From positions 1 to 8,632 of the forward strand of contig JAKPUV010000611.1 of NCBI GenBank assembly GCA_029554925.1: a DNA stretch of 8,632 nt, written 5' to 3'. The notes beneath the pieces are model-generated. The model was not told the origin of the DNA. It searched no databases and saw only the letters and a program-made list of their open reading frames with translations. The stretch comes from Candidatus Hydrogenedentota bacterium (lineage in GTDB: Bacteria > Hydrogenedentota > Hydrogenedentia > Hydrogenedentales > CAITNO01). Made by a program: the position numbers and the translations under genes. Each line of letters begins with the position of its first letter. Position 1 is the first letter of the stretch. This document shows positions 1-8,625 of the stretch, in pieces.

Positions 1-1131
1 TACGAGGCCCACGGGAACACGCTGGCCGCCGCCATGGCGGGGTCCGTGGCGCAGGACGTGTACCAGGCGCGCGTCCGGCGTTTCGGGTCCACCATCGAGG
101 CGCGGCTTTTCGACGACAAGGTGCCCGTGTCCGTGTTTGACACGCTGGTGTCGGGGGTGCGCGCAGCGCTGCCCACGCTCCACCGGTGCCTGGACATCCG
201 CCGCCGGGCCCTGCGCCTGAAGGACTACCACGTTTATGACAACTACGTGCCGCTGGCCCCCGCGCCGGGGAAGGGCCAGCCCTATGATGCGGCCGTTGAA
301 ACCGTCTGCGACGCCGTCACACCCTTGGGGGACGAGTATGTGCGCCTGCTTCGGGCGGGCCTGACCGCGGGCCGCTGGGTGGACAAGTACGAGAACCGGA
401 ACAAGCACAGCGGCGCGTTTTCCTGGGGCTGCTACGACAGCCCGCCGTACATCCTGATGAACTACCGGGACGACGTGCCGGACAGCGTGTTCACCCTGGC
501 CCACGAGGCGGGGCACTCCATGCACTCGCTCCTGAGCCGGCGCGCCCAGCCCTATCATTACAGCGCGTACAGCATCCTTGTGGCGGAGGTGGCCTCGACG
601 GTGAACGAGCAGCTGCTGGCCGCCCGCCTGATGGAGAAGGCGCGGACAAAGCGCGAGCGGCTGCTGCTGGTCGCCAAGGAGATTGACGAGATCCGCTTCA
701 CCATCTTCCGCCAGACCATGTTCGCCGAGTTTGAGCGCCTGATCCACGCCGAGGCCGAGGCCGGCAACCCCCTCACGTTGGAGCGGTTCCGCAGCCTCTA
801 CAGGGGTCTGCTGGCGGACTACTTCGGCCCGGACACGGTGATAGACCCCTGGATGGAGCTGGAAGGCCTCCGCATCCCCCATTTCTACGGAGCCTTCTAC
901 GTCTACAAGTACGCCACGGGCCTGTCCTCGGCCATCGCGCTGGCGCGGGGACTCCTGCGCGGCGGCGAGCGGGAGCGCCGCCGGTACCTTCACTTCCTGT
1001 CCCTCGGCGGGTCCAAATACCCCCTGGACCAGTTAAAGGAGGCGGGGGTGGACCTCTGCACCCCGCAGCCCGTGGCCGCTGCCATGGACCGCTTCAAGGA
1101 ACTTGTTGAAGAATTGGATGCGTTGGTGTAA
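1..1131 (+). CDS. pepF: Oligoendopeptidase F, M3B zinc metallopeptidase (5' end missing)
   Basis: A cytosolic zinc peptidase of the M3B family, which cleaves short oligopeptides. The reading frame is open from the first base and begins with YEAHGNTLAAAMAG, typical mid-protein PepF sequence, so the gene starts outside the window; 376 residues are present, and PepF proteins are usually about 600. The HEAGH zinc motif is encoded at 502-516, inside LAHEAGHSMHS, and the probable third zinc ligand is the Glu of VAEVAS at 586-588. The C-terminal part has the family pattern IPHFYGAFYVYKYATG followed by a Gly-rich LSLGGSKYP segment and the usual LKEAGVDL region that helps form the substrate cleft. It ends at a TAA (1129-1131). 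All key residues in view are intact, so it should be active if the missing N-terminal part is normal. The Met encoded at 34 is internal, not a start. Family identification is firm; substrate range cannot be read from sequence. Confidence 0.93.
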   Translation, partial: YEAHGNTLAAAMAGSVAQDVYQARVRRFGSTIEARLFDDKVPVSVFDTLVSGVRAALPTLHRCLDIRRRALRLKDYHVYDNYVPLAPAPGKGQPYDAAVETVCDAVTPLGDEYVRLLRAGLTAGRWVDKYENRNKHSGAFSWGCYDSPPYILMNYRDDVPDSVFTLAHEAGHSMHSLLSRRAQPYHYSAYSILVAEVASTVNEQLLAARLMEKARTKRERLLLVAKEIDEIRFTIFRQTMFAEFERLIHAEAEAGNPLTLERFRSLYRGLLADYFGPDTVIDPWMELEGLRIPHFYGAFYVYKYATGLSSAIALARGLLRGGERERRRYLHFLSLGGSKYPLDQLKEAGVDLCTPQPVAAAMDRFKELVEELDALV

Positions 1132-1134
1132 AGT
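1106..1134 (+). promoter_or_regulatory. Candidate sigma70 promoter for the GH172 gene
   Basis: TTGAAG at 1106-1111, a 17-base spacer and TAAAGT at 1129-1134 match the -35 and -10 consensus at 4 of 6 bases each. The site overlaps the last codons and stop of pepF and would start transcription near 1141, giving a leader of about 90 nt before the ATG at 1230. No hairpin with a T-tract separates pepF from the next gene, so read-through from pepF is also possible. This is pattern matching only. Confidence 0.35.
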
Positions 1135-1229
1135 AAGAGTGACGTGGCCGCCCACAGGGGGAGCCTGCGGACGGCAATGAGGCCGGGGTGCTCAGGGGTG
1201 CCCGTTTCTAGGAGAAAGGATACCGTGTC

Positions 1230-2768
1230 ATGTTTGCGCGCAGTGGAACAAGGGGGATGGTCTGTCTTGCCGTGGTGTGCATTGGATTTGCGGGGATGTC
1301 CCGCGCGGACGGCCTGGGCCGCCTGACCGTTCCGGTGGGGGGCGCCTCCCAGCGCGCCAGCAGCAGCAACGAGAACCTGCTCAAGAACGGTGACGCGAAG
1401 TCCATCGCCTGCGGGGAGACGCTGGTGTTGCTGGAGGCGGAGGGGCCGGGCGAGGTGACGCACATCTGGAACACCATCGGCACCGAGGACTTTTTCCACG
1501 GGCGGTCGGTGGTGCTGCGGGTGTACTACGACGGGATGGACAAACCGAGCGTGGAGGCGCCGCTGGGCGACTTTTTCGGCGTGGGCCACGGCGCGTACAA
1601 GGATTTCACCTCCCTGCCCGTGTCGGTGTCCAGCACGGGGCGGTCGCGGTCCTGCTACTGGCGGATGCCCTTCGACAAGTCCGTCAAGATCACCGTCACC
1701 AACGACTCACCGACCGTCAAGGTGGACTCCTTCTATTACTATGTGGACTGGCGGAAGCTGGACGCCCTGCCCGAGGGGACCCTGTACTTCCACGCGCAGT
1801 ACCGCCAGGAATGTCCGGTGACGGCGGACAAGCCCTATGTGGTGCTGGACACCAAGGGCCGGGGACAGTATGTGGGCACCGTCCTTTCGGCGCACCAGAT
1901 GGAGACGGGGTGGTTCGGCGAGGGCGACGACTTCTTCTACATTGACGGCGAGGGGACGCCCCGCCTGCGCGGCACGGGAACGGAGGATTACTTCAACGAC
2001 GCGTGGGGTTTTCGGGAGTTCTGCACGCCCCACTACGGGGTGCCGCTCTATGAGGGGGTGCTCGCCGGGGACCGCGTCACGGCGTACCGCTGGCACATTG
2101 AGGACCCCGTGACCTTTGAGACCGCCCTGCGCTTCGAGATGGAGCACAAGGGCAGCGTCTTCGATGACCAGGCCCCGGTCACGTCCATGGAGCTCGGCGG
2201 CTTCCTCGACCGCGGCGACTGGTACAGCTCCGTGGCGTTCTGGTACCAGCAGCCCGCCGTGGGCTTCGCCGAGCCCCTGCCCCCGGCGGACAAGCGCATC
2301 CCGCCCTACAAGATCATCCGGGCGACCGAGATGGTCTTCACCGCGGACCCGCCCCTGCTCATCCTGCCCCAGGGCCCCCTGGTGCTCTACGCGCCGGGCC
2401 AGGAGCAGTCCTCCATCGAGTTTCAGTTCAATGTCGCCGAGGACGGGCGCTACCGTCTGGACGGCATCTTCATGTTCAGCCTCATGGGCGGCGTGTACCA
2501 GCCCATGCTGGACGGGAAGGCGGTCGGCGCGCCCCTCAACCTCGTCATCCCCAACGCGGACTACCGCTGGGTCAACCTGGACATTCACGACCTGAAGGCG
2601 GGGCAGCACACCCTCCGGTTCGAGGGGCGGCCCTTTGTCGAACCCATCCGGGCGCTCGCGACCACCTATCATGCCTTCGGGATCGGCGGCGTGAGCCTGC
2701 TGCGGCTCGATGACATGGACGGGTACCAGCGGACGCTGCGGCAGAAGCGGGAGGAGAAGAAGAACTGA
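1230..2768 (+). CDS. Secreted DUF2961 / GH172-family glycoside hydrolase candidate
   Basis: A 512-residue protein. Residues 1-26 look like a Sec signal peptide: basic start, hydrophobic core at 10-22, SRA cleavage site before Asp27. Residues about 50-370 carry the DUF2961 signature: EVTHIWNTI, LRVYYDG, APLGDFFGVGHG, SCYWRMPF, YYYVDWRK, then GEGDDFFYIDGE and GTGTEDYFNDAWGF. Glu231 and Glu252 lie 21 apart in the last two motifs; from memory, the two catalytic Glu of the characterised difructose-dianhydride enzyme of GH172 have the same spacing. Known GH172 enzymes act on alpha-D-fructofuranoside or D-arabinofuranoside linkages; the substrate here is unknown. Residues about 383-500 look like a beta-sandwich, possibly carbohydrate binding, followed by a charged tail. 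The start is supported by AGGAG (1210-1214) and GAAAGGA (1214-1220, nine bases before the ATG). No sugar transporter or regulator is adjacent, so nothing local indicates the glycan. Confidence 0.85.
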   Translation: MFARSGTRGMVCLAVVCIGFAGMSRADGLGRLTVPVGGASQRASSSNENLLKNGDAKSIACGETLVLLEAEGPGEVTHIWNTIGTEDFFHGRSVVLRVYYDGMDKPSVEAPLGDFFGVGHGAYKDFTSLPVSVSSTGRSRSCYWRMPFDKSVKITVTNDSPTVKVDSFYYYVDWRKLDALPEGTLYFHAQYRQECPVTADKPYVVLDTKGRGQYVGTVLSAHQMETGWFGEGDDFFYIDGEGTPRLRGTGTEDYFNDAWGFREFCTPHYGVPLYEGVLAGDRVTAYRWHIEDPVTFETALRFEMEHKGSVFDDQAPVTSMELGGFLDRGDWYSSVAFWYQQPAVGFAEPLPPADKRIPPYKIIRATEMVFTADPPLLILPQGPLVLYAPGQEQSSIEFQFNVAEDGRYRLDGIFMFSLMGGVYQPMLDGKAVGAPLNLVIPNADYRWVNLDIHDLKAGQHTLRFEGRPFVEPIRALATTYHAFGIGGVSLLRLDDMDGYQRTLRQKREEKKN

Positions 2769-2770
2769 GG

Positions 2771-2798
2771 GCCGCCGCGCCCCGGCGCGGAGGGCGGC
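2771..2798. terminator. GC-rich hairpin between convergent genes
   Basis: The 34-bp gap between the stops of the GH172 gene (2768) and the Smg-like gene (2803) holds a strong inverted repeat: CCGCGC at 2775-2780 pairs with GCGCGG at 2785-2790 around a 4-base loop, and GCCG at 2771-2774 can add to the stem by pairing with CGGC at 2795-2798 across a bulge. No T-tract follows on either strand, so it would be a non-canonical or Rho-assisted bidirectional terminator. Its position is the main support. Confidence 0.4.
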
Positions 2799-2802
2799 GG
2801 GG

Positions 2803-3264
2803 TCAGTGCATGGTGGGGCCGTAGCCCTCCATGGTGCTCAGCAGGGTGCTCTGCGACTCCGCGTTCCGCGTCGTGCAGAGGACCGTGCTCAGCACAAAGT
2901 CCAGCGCGTCCAGGTCGATGTCGCCCTCCATCTGCATGAGGCGCTCGATCAGGAACTCCCGCTCGCGGGGCTCCACCAGGCCGTGCATGTCCAGACGCGC
3001 CAGGGCGCTGCGCGCCTCCGGGGTCAGGCGCGAGAACTCATACTGGACGAGATGCCGCATCGGGGCGGAAGTGGCGACGCCCCGGGGTGCGGACGCCTCC
3101 CCGCCCCGGGGAAACACGATCCGCATCGCCGCGTCGATGTCCCGGCGGCTGTACCCCTGCCCCGCCAGCCAGACCCGGATGGACGACTCGTTTTCGGCGG
3201 TCTGCGCGGGGTCTTCCAACCGCTGCAGCACCGCATCTATGACTTCAAGAAGGGACGATTTCAT
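2803..3264 (-). CDS. Smg / DUF494-like protein of unknown function
   Basis: A 153-residue, soluble, mostly helical protein without signal peptide or membrane segment. The N-terminal part has the pattern IRVWLAGQGYSRRDIDAAMRIV (29-50), resembling the helix-turn segment of E. coli Smg (L..DLTDAGF.REDIYNALLWL). After a variable linker (52-68), the stretch from about 72 to 130 (F.RLTPEAR, LVEPREREFLIERLM, DIDLDALDFVLSTVL) parallels the Smg C-terminal half (YTPEECERLD, VLNLETREMVIERVL, FELDDLKWVILMVL). Length also fits: Smg is 157 residues. In Proteobacteria smg sits between dprA and topA; neither is here. The biochemical role of the family is not known to me. The start at 3264 has GGAG six bases upstream (3271-3274). 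A longer reading from an ATG at 3309 is unlikely because that codon overlaps the -10 box of a near-consensus promoter. Confidence 0.65.
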   Translation of the reverse strand: MKSSLLEVIDAVLQRLEDPAQTAENESSIRVWLAGQGYSRRDIDAAMRIVFPRGGEASAPRGVATSAPMRHLVQYEFSRLTPEARSALARLDMHGLVEPREREFLIERLMQMEGDIDLDALDFVLSTVLCTTRNAESQSTLLSTMEGYGPTMH

Positions 3265-3307
3265 TCCTGTCTCCGTGGGAAAGGGGGCACCGCCCCCCTC
3301 CGGAACC

Positions 3308-3337
3308 ATTGTAGGAGAACGCCGGGGAGGGTGTCAA
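3308..3337 (-). promoter_or_regulatory. Near-consensus sigma70 promoter of the Smg-like gene
   Basis: Read on the minus strand: TTGACA (3337-3332, perfect -35), an 18-base spacer and TACAAT (3313-3308, 5 of 6 to TATAAT). Transcription would begin near 3301, giving a leader of about 37 nt. That leader contains a perfect 6-bp hairpin, GGGGGC/GCCCCC with a 3-base loop (3283-3297), just ahead of the ribosome binding site. The promoter lies immediately downstream of a terminator for the preceding gene, so the Smg-like gene is probably its own transcription unit. Confidence 0.75.
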
Positions 3338-3346
3338 CCGTGGGAG

Positions 3347-3382
3347 AAAAAGGCGGCCTTTGCGCCCGTTTTCAGCGCCGCC
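3347..3382 (-). terminator. Intrinsic terminator of the RlpA-like gene
   Basis: On the minus strand GGCGGC (3382-3377) pairs perfectly with GCCGCC (3357-3352), and five T follow directly (3351-3347). The interior 19 bases hold a further GCGC/GCGC pairing, so the stem may be two-part. The element starts 21 bases past the stop codon of the RlpA-like gene and ends just before the next promoter, which is where a factor-independent terminator should be. Confidence 0.65.
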
Positions 3383-3403
3383 CCCCTGGGGATGCGCGGC
3401 TCC

Positions 3404-3778
3404 TCAGCGTCCCCGCGCGGGCGGCCCCCGCCGTGCGGGCGGGTCCGACCCCAGCCAGTACACCTTCACATGGACCAAGCCCTTGGAGGTGTGCAGCTCG
3501 CGCATCGCCGCCTTGGACAGGTCAATGACCCGTCCGGGGATGTAGGGACCGCGGTCATTCAGTTTGCACACAACGGAGCGCCCGTTGTCCGCAACCACCA
3601 GATAATAGTCGCCGAAGGTGCCCTCCAGCATGGCGCACGAGTAAATGTCGTCGCGCAGACGCTCGCCCGAGGCGGTGAGGGAAGTGCTCTCCTTGGTCGT
3701 GTAGAACGATGCCACCCCTTCCGTCACCGGAACGAAGGGTTGCTGGGAAAGCAGCACCAAGGCCATGATTTCAAACAT
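3404..3778 (-). CDS. Small RlpA-like double-psi beta-barrel protein
   Basis: A 124-residue protein with an RlpA-type domain at about 21-108: GVASFYTTKE, TASGE (35-39), NGRSVVCKLNDRGPYIPGRVIDLSKAAM (65-92). RlpA proteins act on peptidoglycan in the envelope, as lytic transglycosylases in some species. TASGE and the Asp of NDRGP (Asp75) are kept, but the segment that normally reads TAAH.TLPFGT is here SCAMLEGTFGD, placing Met50 where the catalytic His of Pseudomonas RlpA should be. Enzyme activity is therefore doubtful. The N-terminus is also odd: only about eight hydrophobic residues (4-11), no basic residues and no lipobox, so export is uncertain; an in-frame stop at 3788-3790 rules out an in-frame extension. 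No SPOR domain follows; the tail is short, Pro/Arg-rich. The start uses AAAGG about 12 bases upstream (weak spacing); Met5 (3766) is an alternative with no visible SD. Cys48 and Cys71 might form a disulfide if it is exported. Confidence 0.75.
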   Translation of the reverse strand: MFEIMALVLLSQQPFVPVTEGVASFYTTKESTSLTASGERLRDDIYSCAMLEGTFGDYYLVVADNGRSVVCKLNDRGPYIPGRVIDLSKAAMRELHTSKGLVHVKVYWLGSDPPARRGPPARGR

Positions 3779-4033
3779 TAACTTGGGTCATCCTTTTGTT
3801 GCGCCGGCCTGTTCGGGGCGTTCCGGACCCGTGCCCGGTGCCGCCCCGGCCCTGGGGCTCCCGTGGAGTCCCCAAGAGTTGTTCCGTGCCGTTTCATCGA
3901 AACGGCGAAAACCGCGCCTTCTGTCGGCGCCGTCAAGAAACAACCGTCCGGCGATTGACCTGTAATACGGAGCGGGTTGCCAAAAGTTCCCGCAGGCACT
4001 CCTTTCAAAGGGTGCTTTTCGTTCAGCCCGACG
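3779..4033 (-). promoter_or_regulatory. Hairpin-rich leader between cinA and the RlpA-like gene
   Basis: These 255 bases hold no credible gene. They contain five inverted repeats: 3996-4015 (GCAC/GTGC outer stem with an inner CCTT/AAGG, T4 on the plus side), 3914-3930 (GCGCC/GGCGC), 3888-3906 (GCCGTTTC/GAAACGGC, perfect 8-bp stem, 3-base loop), 3854-3873 (GGGGCTC/GAG-CCCC with one bulge) and 3814-3848 (CGGGGCG/CGCCCCG closing a 21-base loop that has a CCGG/CCGG pair). CCCAAG at 3871-3876 is complementary to CTTGGG at 3782-3787 near the start codon; that pairing would compete with the 3854-3873 hairpin. I see no convincing promoter. It could be a cis-regulatory RNA or only the terminator of cinA plus GC-rich spacer; I do not recognise a known riboswitch consensus. 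Confidence 0.35.
3908..3930 (-). terminator. Weak terminator candidate downstream of cinA
   Basis: On the minus strand a 5-bp stem GCGCC/GGCGC (3930-3914, 7-base loop) is followed by GG and four T (3911-3908). It is about 100 bases beyond the cinA stop. The stem and T-tract are short, so it may be only one part of the structured leader described for 3779-4033. Confidence 0.25.
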
Positions 4034-5260
4034 TCACTCGGCGGGCAGCCCCACAAGGAACCGCCTCACGTTTTCCCAGGCAATCACAGCCTGGCGCGTT
4101 TGCCCTGTCGCGCCGCTGCCGTAATGCCCCAGCCCAAACAGCCTCCAGCCCTCCGGGGTGCGCACGGCACCGGCGGTTCGCTTTTCCGCCGGGTCCGCCA
4201 CCAGGGAAAGGGCGCAGGCCACCGGGTAATCTAGCAGAAGCCTTCCGGCCATTTCAACCGCGGTCCGGGCCAGGGGATCCCCCAAATCCTCGGTGGGCGG
4301 GGGGGGCACCGGGGCCGGATGTCCCGCCCAGGCGGCCGCCCGGCCGTGTGGCAGCACCACCCCGCCGGCAAAACAGGCGGCGCCGGCCGCCGTGATCCGC
4401 GCGGCGGCCGCGCCTCCGGCGGCGGCGTCGGCCACGGCAATCGCCCACCCGCGCTCGGCGAGCAGGGCGTCCACCTCCCCCTCCACGGGGCGTCCCCGGT
4501 CCTCAAAGGCAATGCCGCCGAGCCGCGCTGCGGCCTCTGCGGCCACGGGGGCGATCAGCGCGTCCGCCGCCTCCGGCGACTCCGCGCGGGCGGCGATGCG
4601 GATGGTCACGCCGTCCACGGCGGCCAGCAGCCCCACGGTGGGGTTCGCCCCCGACAGGATGAGGTCGCCCATGAGGGCGTCCACCCGCGACTCGCCCATG
4701 CCGCAGACCCGCAGCACCCGGTAGCGGAGGGTGCCCGTGATGCCGAAGCGTTCGCAGAGGCGGGGGATGACCCGCTCCGTCAGCATGGGCTTCAGCTCGG
4801 CGGGCACGCCGGGCATGCAGACAACCACCCCCTTTGGGTCGTCCACAAAGAGTCCGGGGGCGGTTCCGTGGGGATTCTCCACGATTTCCGCGCCCCGGGG
4901 CGCCATGGCCTGCCGCCGGTTGTTTTCCGTGATCTTCCGGCCCATGTGCGCGAAACGCGCCTCAATGGCCGCGTAGATTTCAGGATGGTACTCCAGCGCC
5001 CGGCCCAGCACCCCGGCCACGCACTCCCGGGTGATGTCGTCCTCCGTCGGCCCCAGGCCCCCGCTGCACAGCACCACGTCCGCCCGCGACAGCGCGGTTT
5101 CCAGCGCCGCAGAGATCCGCTCGACGTTGTCCCCCACGGTCGTTTTGAAATAGACGTTGATGCCGTGTTCCGCCAGCGCCCGCGCCATGAACGCCGCGTT
5201 TGTGTCCACAATCTGCCCCAGCAGCAGCTCGGTTCCGATCATCATGAGCTCAGCGCGCAT
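4034..5260 (-). CDS. cinA: CinA-family protein with degenerate NMN-deamidase domain
   Basis: A 408-residue cytosolic protein with normal CinA length and order. The N-terminal MoCF/COG1058 domain (1 to about 170) is intact: IGTELLLGQIVDTNA (8-22), SGGLGPTEDD (66-75) and MPGVPAEL (149-156). In CinA this half is the ADP-ribose pyrophosphatase part. A linker domain follows (about 175-250). The C-terminal half (about 255-405) corresponds to the PncC nicotinamide-mononucleotide deamidase domain, but the AESCTGG signature with its catalytic Ser reads ADAAAGG at 277-283 (Ala279 in the Ser position), and the TGIAGPGG loop reads SLVADPAE at 352-359. FAGGVV and the overall fold pattern remain. So the pyrophosphatase half is probably active and the deamidase half probably not; it may be structural. 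The frame is uninterrupted. The ATG has AAGGG seven bases upstream, overlapping the edge of a parS-like palindrome. A clear promoter was not found. Confidence 0.9.
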   Translation of the reverse strand: MRAELMMIGTELLLGQIVDTNAAFMARALAEHGINVYFKTTVGDNVERISAALETALSRADVVLCSGGLGPTEDDITRECVAGVLGRALEYHPEIYAAIEARFAHMGRKITENNRRQAMAPRGAEIVENPHGTAPGLFVDDPKGVVVCMPGVPAELKPMLTERVIPRLCERFGITGTLRYRVLRVCGMGESRVDALMGDLILSGANPTVGLLAAVDGVTIRIAARAESPEAADALIAPVAAEAAARLGGIAFEDRGRPVEGEVDALLAERGWAIAVADAAAGGAAAARITAAGAACFAGGVVLPHGRAAAWAGHPAPVPPPPTEDLGDPLARTAVEMAGRLLLDYPVACALSLVADPAEKRTAGAVRTPEGWRLFGLGHYGSGATGQTRQAVIAWENVRRFLVGLPAE

Positions 5261-5268
5261 CGGCCTGC

Positions 5269-5284
5269 CCTTTCACGTGAAACA
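5269..5284. promoter_or_regulatory. parS-like ParB binding site at the cinA start
   Basis: Bases 5271-5284 read TTTCACGTGAAACA and match 14 of the 16 positions of the well-known parS consensus TGTTTCACGTGAAACA; only the first two (CC at 5269-5270) differ. The core TTTCACGTGAAA is a perfect 12-bp palindrome. parS sites load ParB for chromosome segregation and tend to cluster near the replication origin. Here the palindrome lies 10 bases upstream of the cinA ATG and touches its Shine-Dalgarno sequence, so bound ParB could also affect cinA. No parA or parB is in the window. Confidence 0.7.
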
Positions 5285-5366
5285 GCCCCAAATCTGTCTG
5301 CCCCCCGGTTCACTTTCGCACACGGCGCTTTCGCCGCGCAACTGCCGGGAAAAGGAATCCGCCGAC

Positions 5367-5396
5367 GGGGGGGGGGCGGCGCGGGGCGGGCATGGG
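5367..5396 (+). other. G10 homopolymer and G-quadruplex-type motif
   Basis: A run of ten G (5367-5376) is followed by GGGG (5383-5386), GGG (5388-5390) and GGG (5394-5396) with connecting segments of 6, 1 and 3 bases. This satisfies the usual four-tract G-quadruplex pattern on the plus strand. It lies 11 bases upstream of the -35 box of the histidine kinase promoter and in the divergent region with cinA. The run may also vary in length by slippage or be a sequencing length error; it is not in a coding region. Confidence 0.6.
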
Positions 5397-5407
5397 ACGG
5401 TTTTTAG

Positions 5408-5436
5408 TTGACATGCCGTGAATGATGTGCAAAAAT
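5408..5436 (+). promoter_or_regulatory. Sigma70 promoter of the hybrid kinase gene
   Basis: TTGACA at 5408-5413 is a perfect -35 box; after exactly 17 bases comes AAAAAT at 5431-5436, 4 of 6 to TATAAT. A short T-rich stretch (5401-5405) precedes the -35. Transcription would start near 5443, leaving a leader of about 310 nt before the kinase ATG. Confidence 0.6.
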
Positions 5437-5751
5437 GGGAACGGGTCGGCTCGATTGGTTCGTCCCGAACCGGGCCGTCTTCCGGACCCGGATGGGATGG
5501 ATCCTGTGAAAGGGTTGTGTCCGTGGCGGTTTTCGTGGGCTGGGTCGGCGAGCGATGCGGAATGCCCGGGAGGGCTGCATGGGGCCGTCTTGCGGCGGGA
5601 ATGCGGTGCGGAGTGGCTGCGGGGGCCTCCTCCAAGGGGCCGGTGCCGGGCCGGTGCCCCGCGGGGGCCGCAGTGGTGTGACCTGACGGGCTGCGGGGCC
5701 TGTGGTGTCCGGGGGCGGACACGGCGGCACCGGGCGCGTTGAAAGAGAGCG
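5437..5751 (+). promoter_or_regulatory. Long untranslated leader of the kinase gene
   Basis: I see no convincing gene here. Two open frames of 87 and 106 codons begin at 5418 and 5422, upstream of the expected transcription start, and have the Arg/Gly/Pro-rich look of GC-rich noise. Structure: a perfect hairpin GGTTCG/CGAACC with 3-base loop (5457-5471), which can sit inside a longer CGGGTC/GACCCG pairing (5442-5447 with 5485-5490); a tandem 11-bp repeat (5637-5658); and a perfect hairpin GTGTCC/GGACAC (5705-5722) ending 29 bases before the start codon. The segment GGCACCGG at 5726-5733 is complementary to each repeat copy, so two mutually exclusive long-range pairings are possible. The ribosome binding site, GAAAGAGAG at 5741-5749, is weak. 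Confidence 0.4.
5637..5658 (+). repeat. Tandem 11-bp direct repeat (two copies)
   Basis: GGGCCGGTGCC occurs twice in direct succession, at 5637-5647 and 5648-5658, without a mismatch. The sequence CGGCACCGG at 5725-5733, close to the kinase start, can pair with 9 bases of the first copy or 8 of the second. Confidence 0.8.

Positions 5752-8625
<2,874 letters not shown>

Noticed and set aside
1707..2672. 321-codon open frame on the minus strand inside the GH172 gene
   Set aside because: It is a shadow of the GH172 frame: composition is Arg/Val/Gly/His-rich low-information sequence with no recognisable motif, and the opposite strand has a clear conserved family signature.
3265..3309. Longer start (ATG at 3309) for the Smg-like gene
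   Set aside because: That codon overlaps the -10 box of a near-consensus promoter, so it would not be in the transcript; the ATG at 3264 has a well-spaced GGAG.
3908..3936. Possible promoter for the RlpA-like gene (TTGACG at 3936-3931 on the minus strand)
   Set aside because: At 17-19 bases spacing only GGTTTT/TTTTCG is found, which does not resemble a -10 box.
4319..5407. 362-codon plus-strand open frame opposite cinA
   Set aside because: GC-rich antisense frame with biased Arg/Gly/His content; cinA on the other strand is unambiguous. It would also run through the parS-like site and the G run.
5596..5630. Resemblance to a cobalamin riboswitch box (GGGAATGCGGTGCG followed by CTGCGGGGG)
   Set aside because: Only a partial likeness; the conserved GAATCCGG and CCCGCAACGGT elements are missing, and a sensor kinase is not a usual B12 target.
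5418..5742. Short upstream reading frames (87 and 106 codons) before the kinase
   Set aside because: Both begin upstream of the predicted transcription start, lack a ribosome binding site and have no recognisable protein features.
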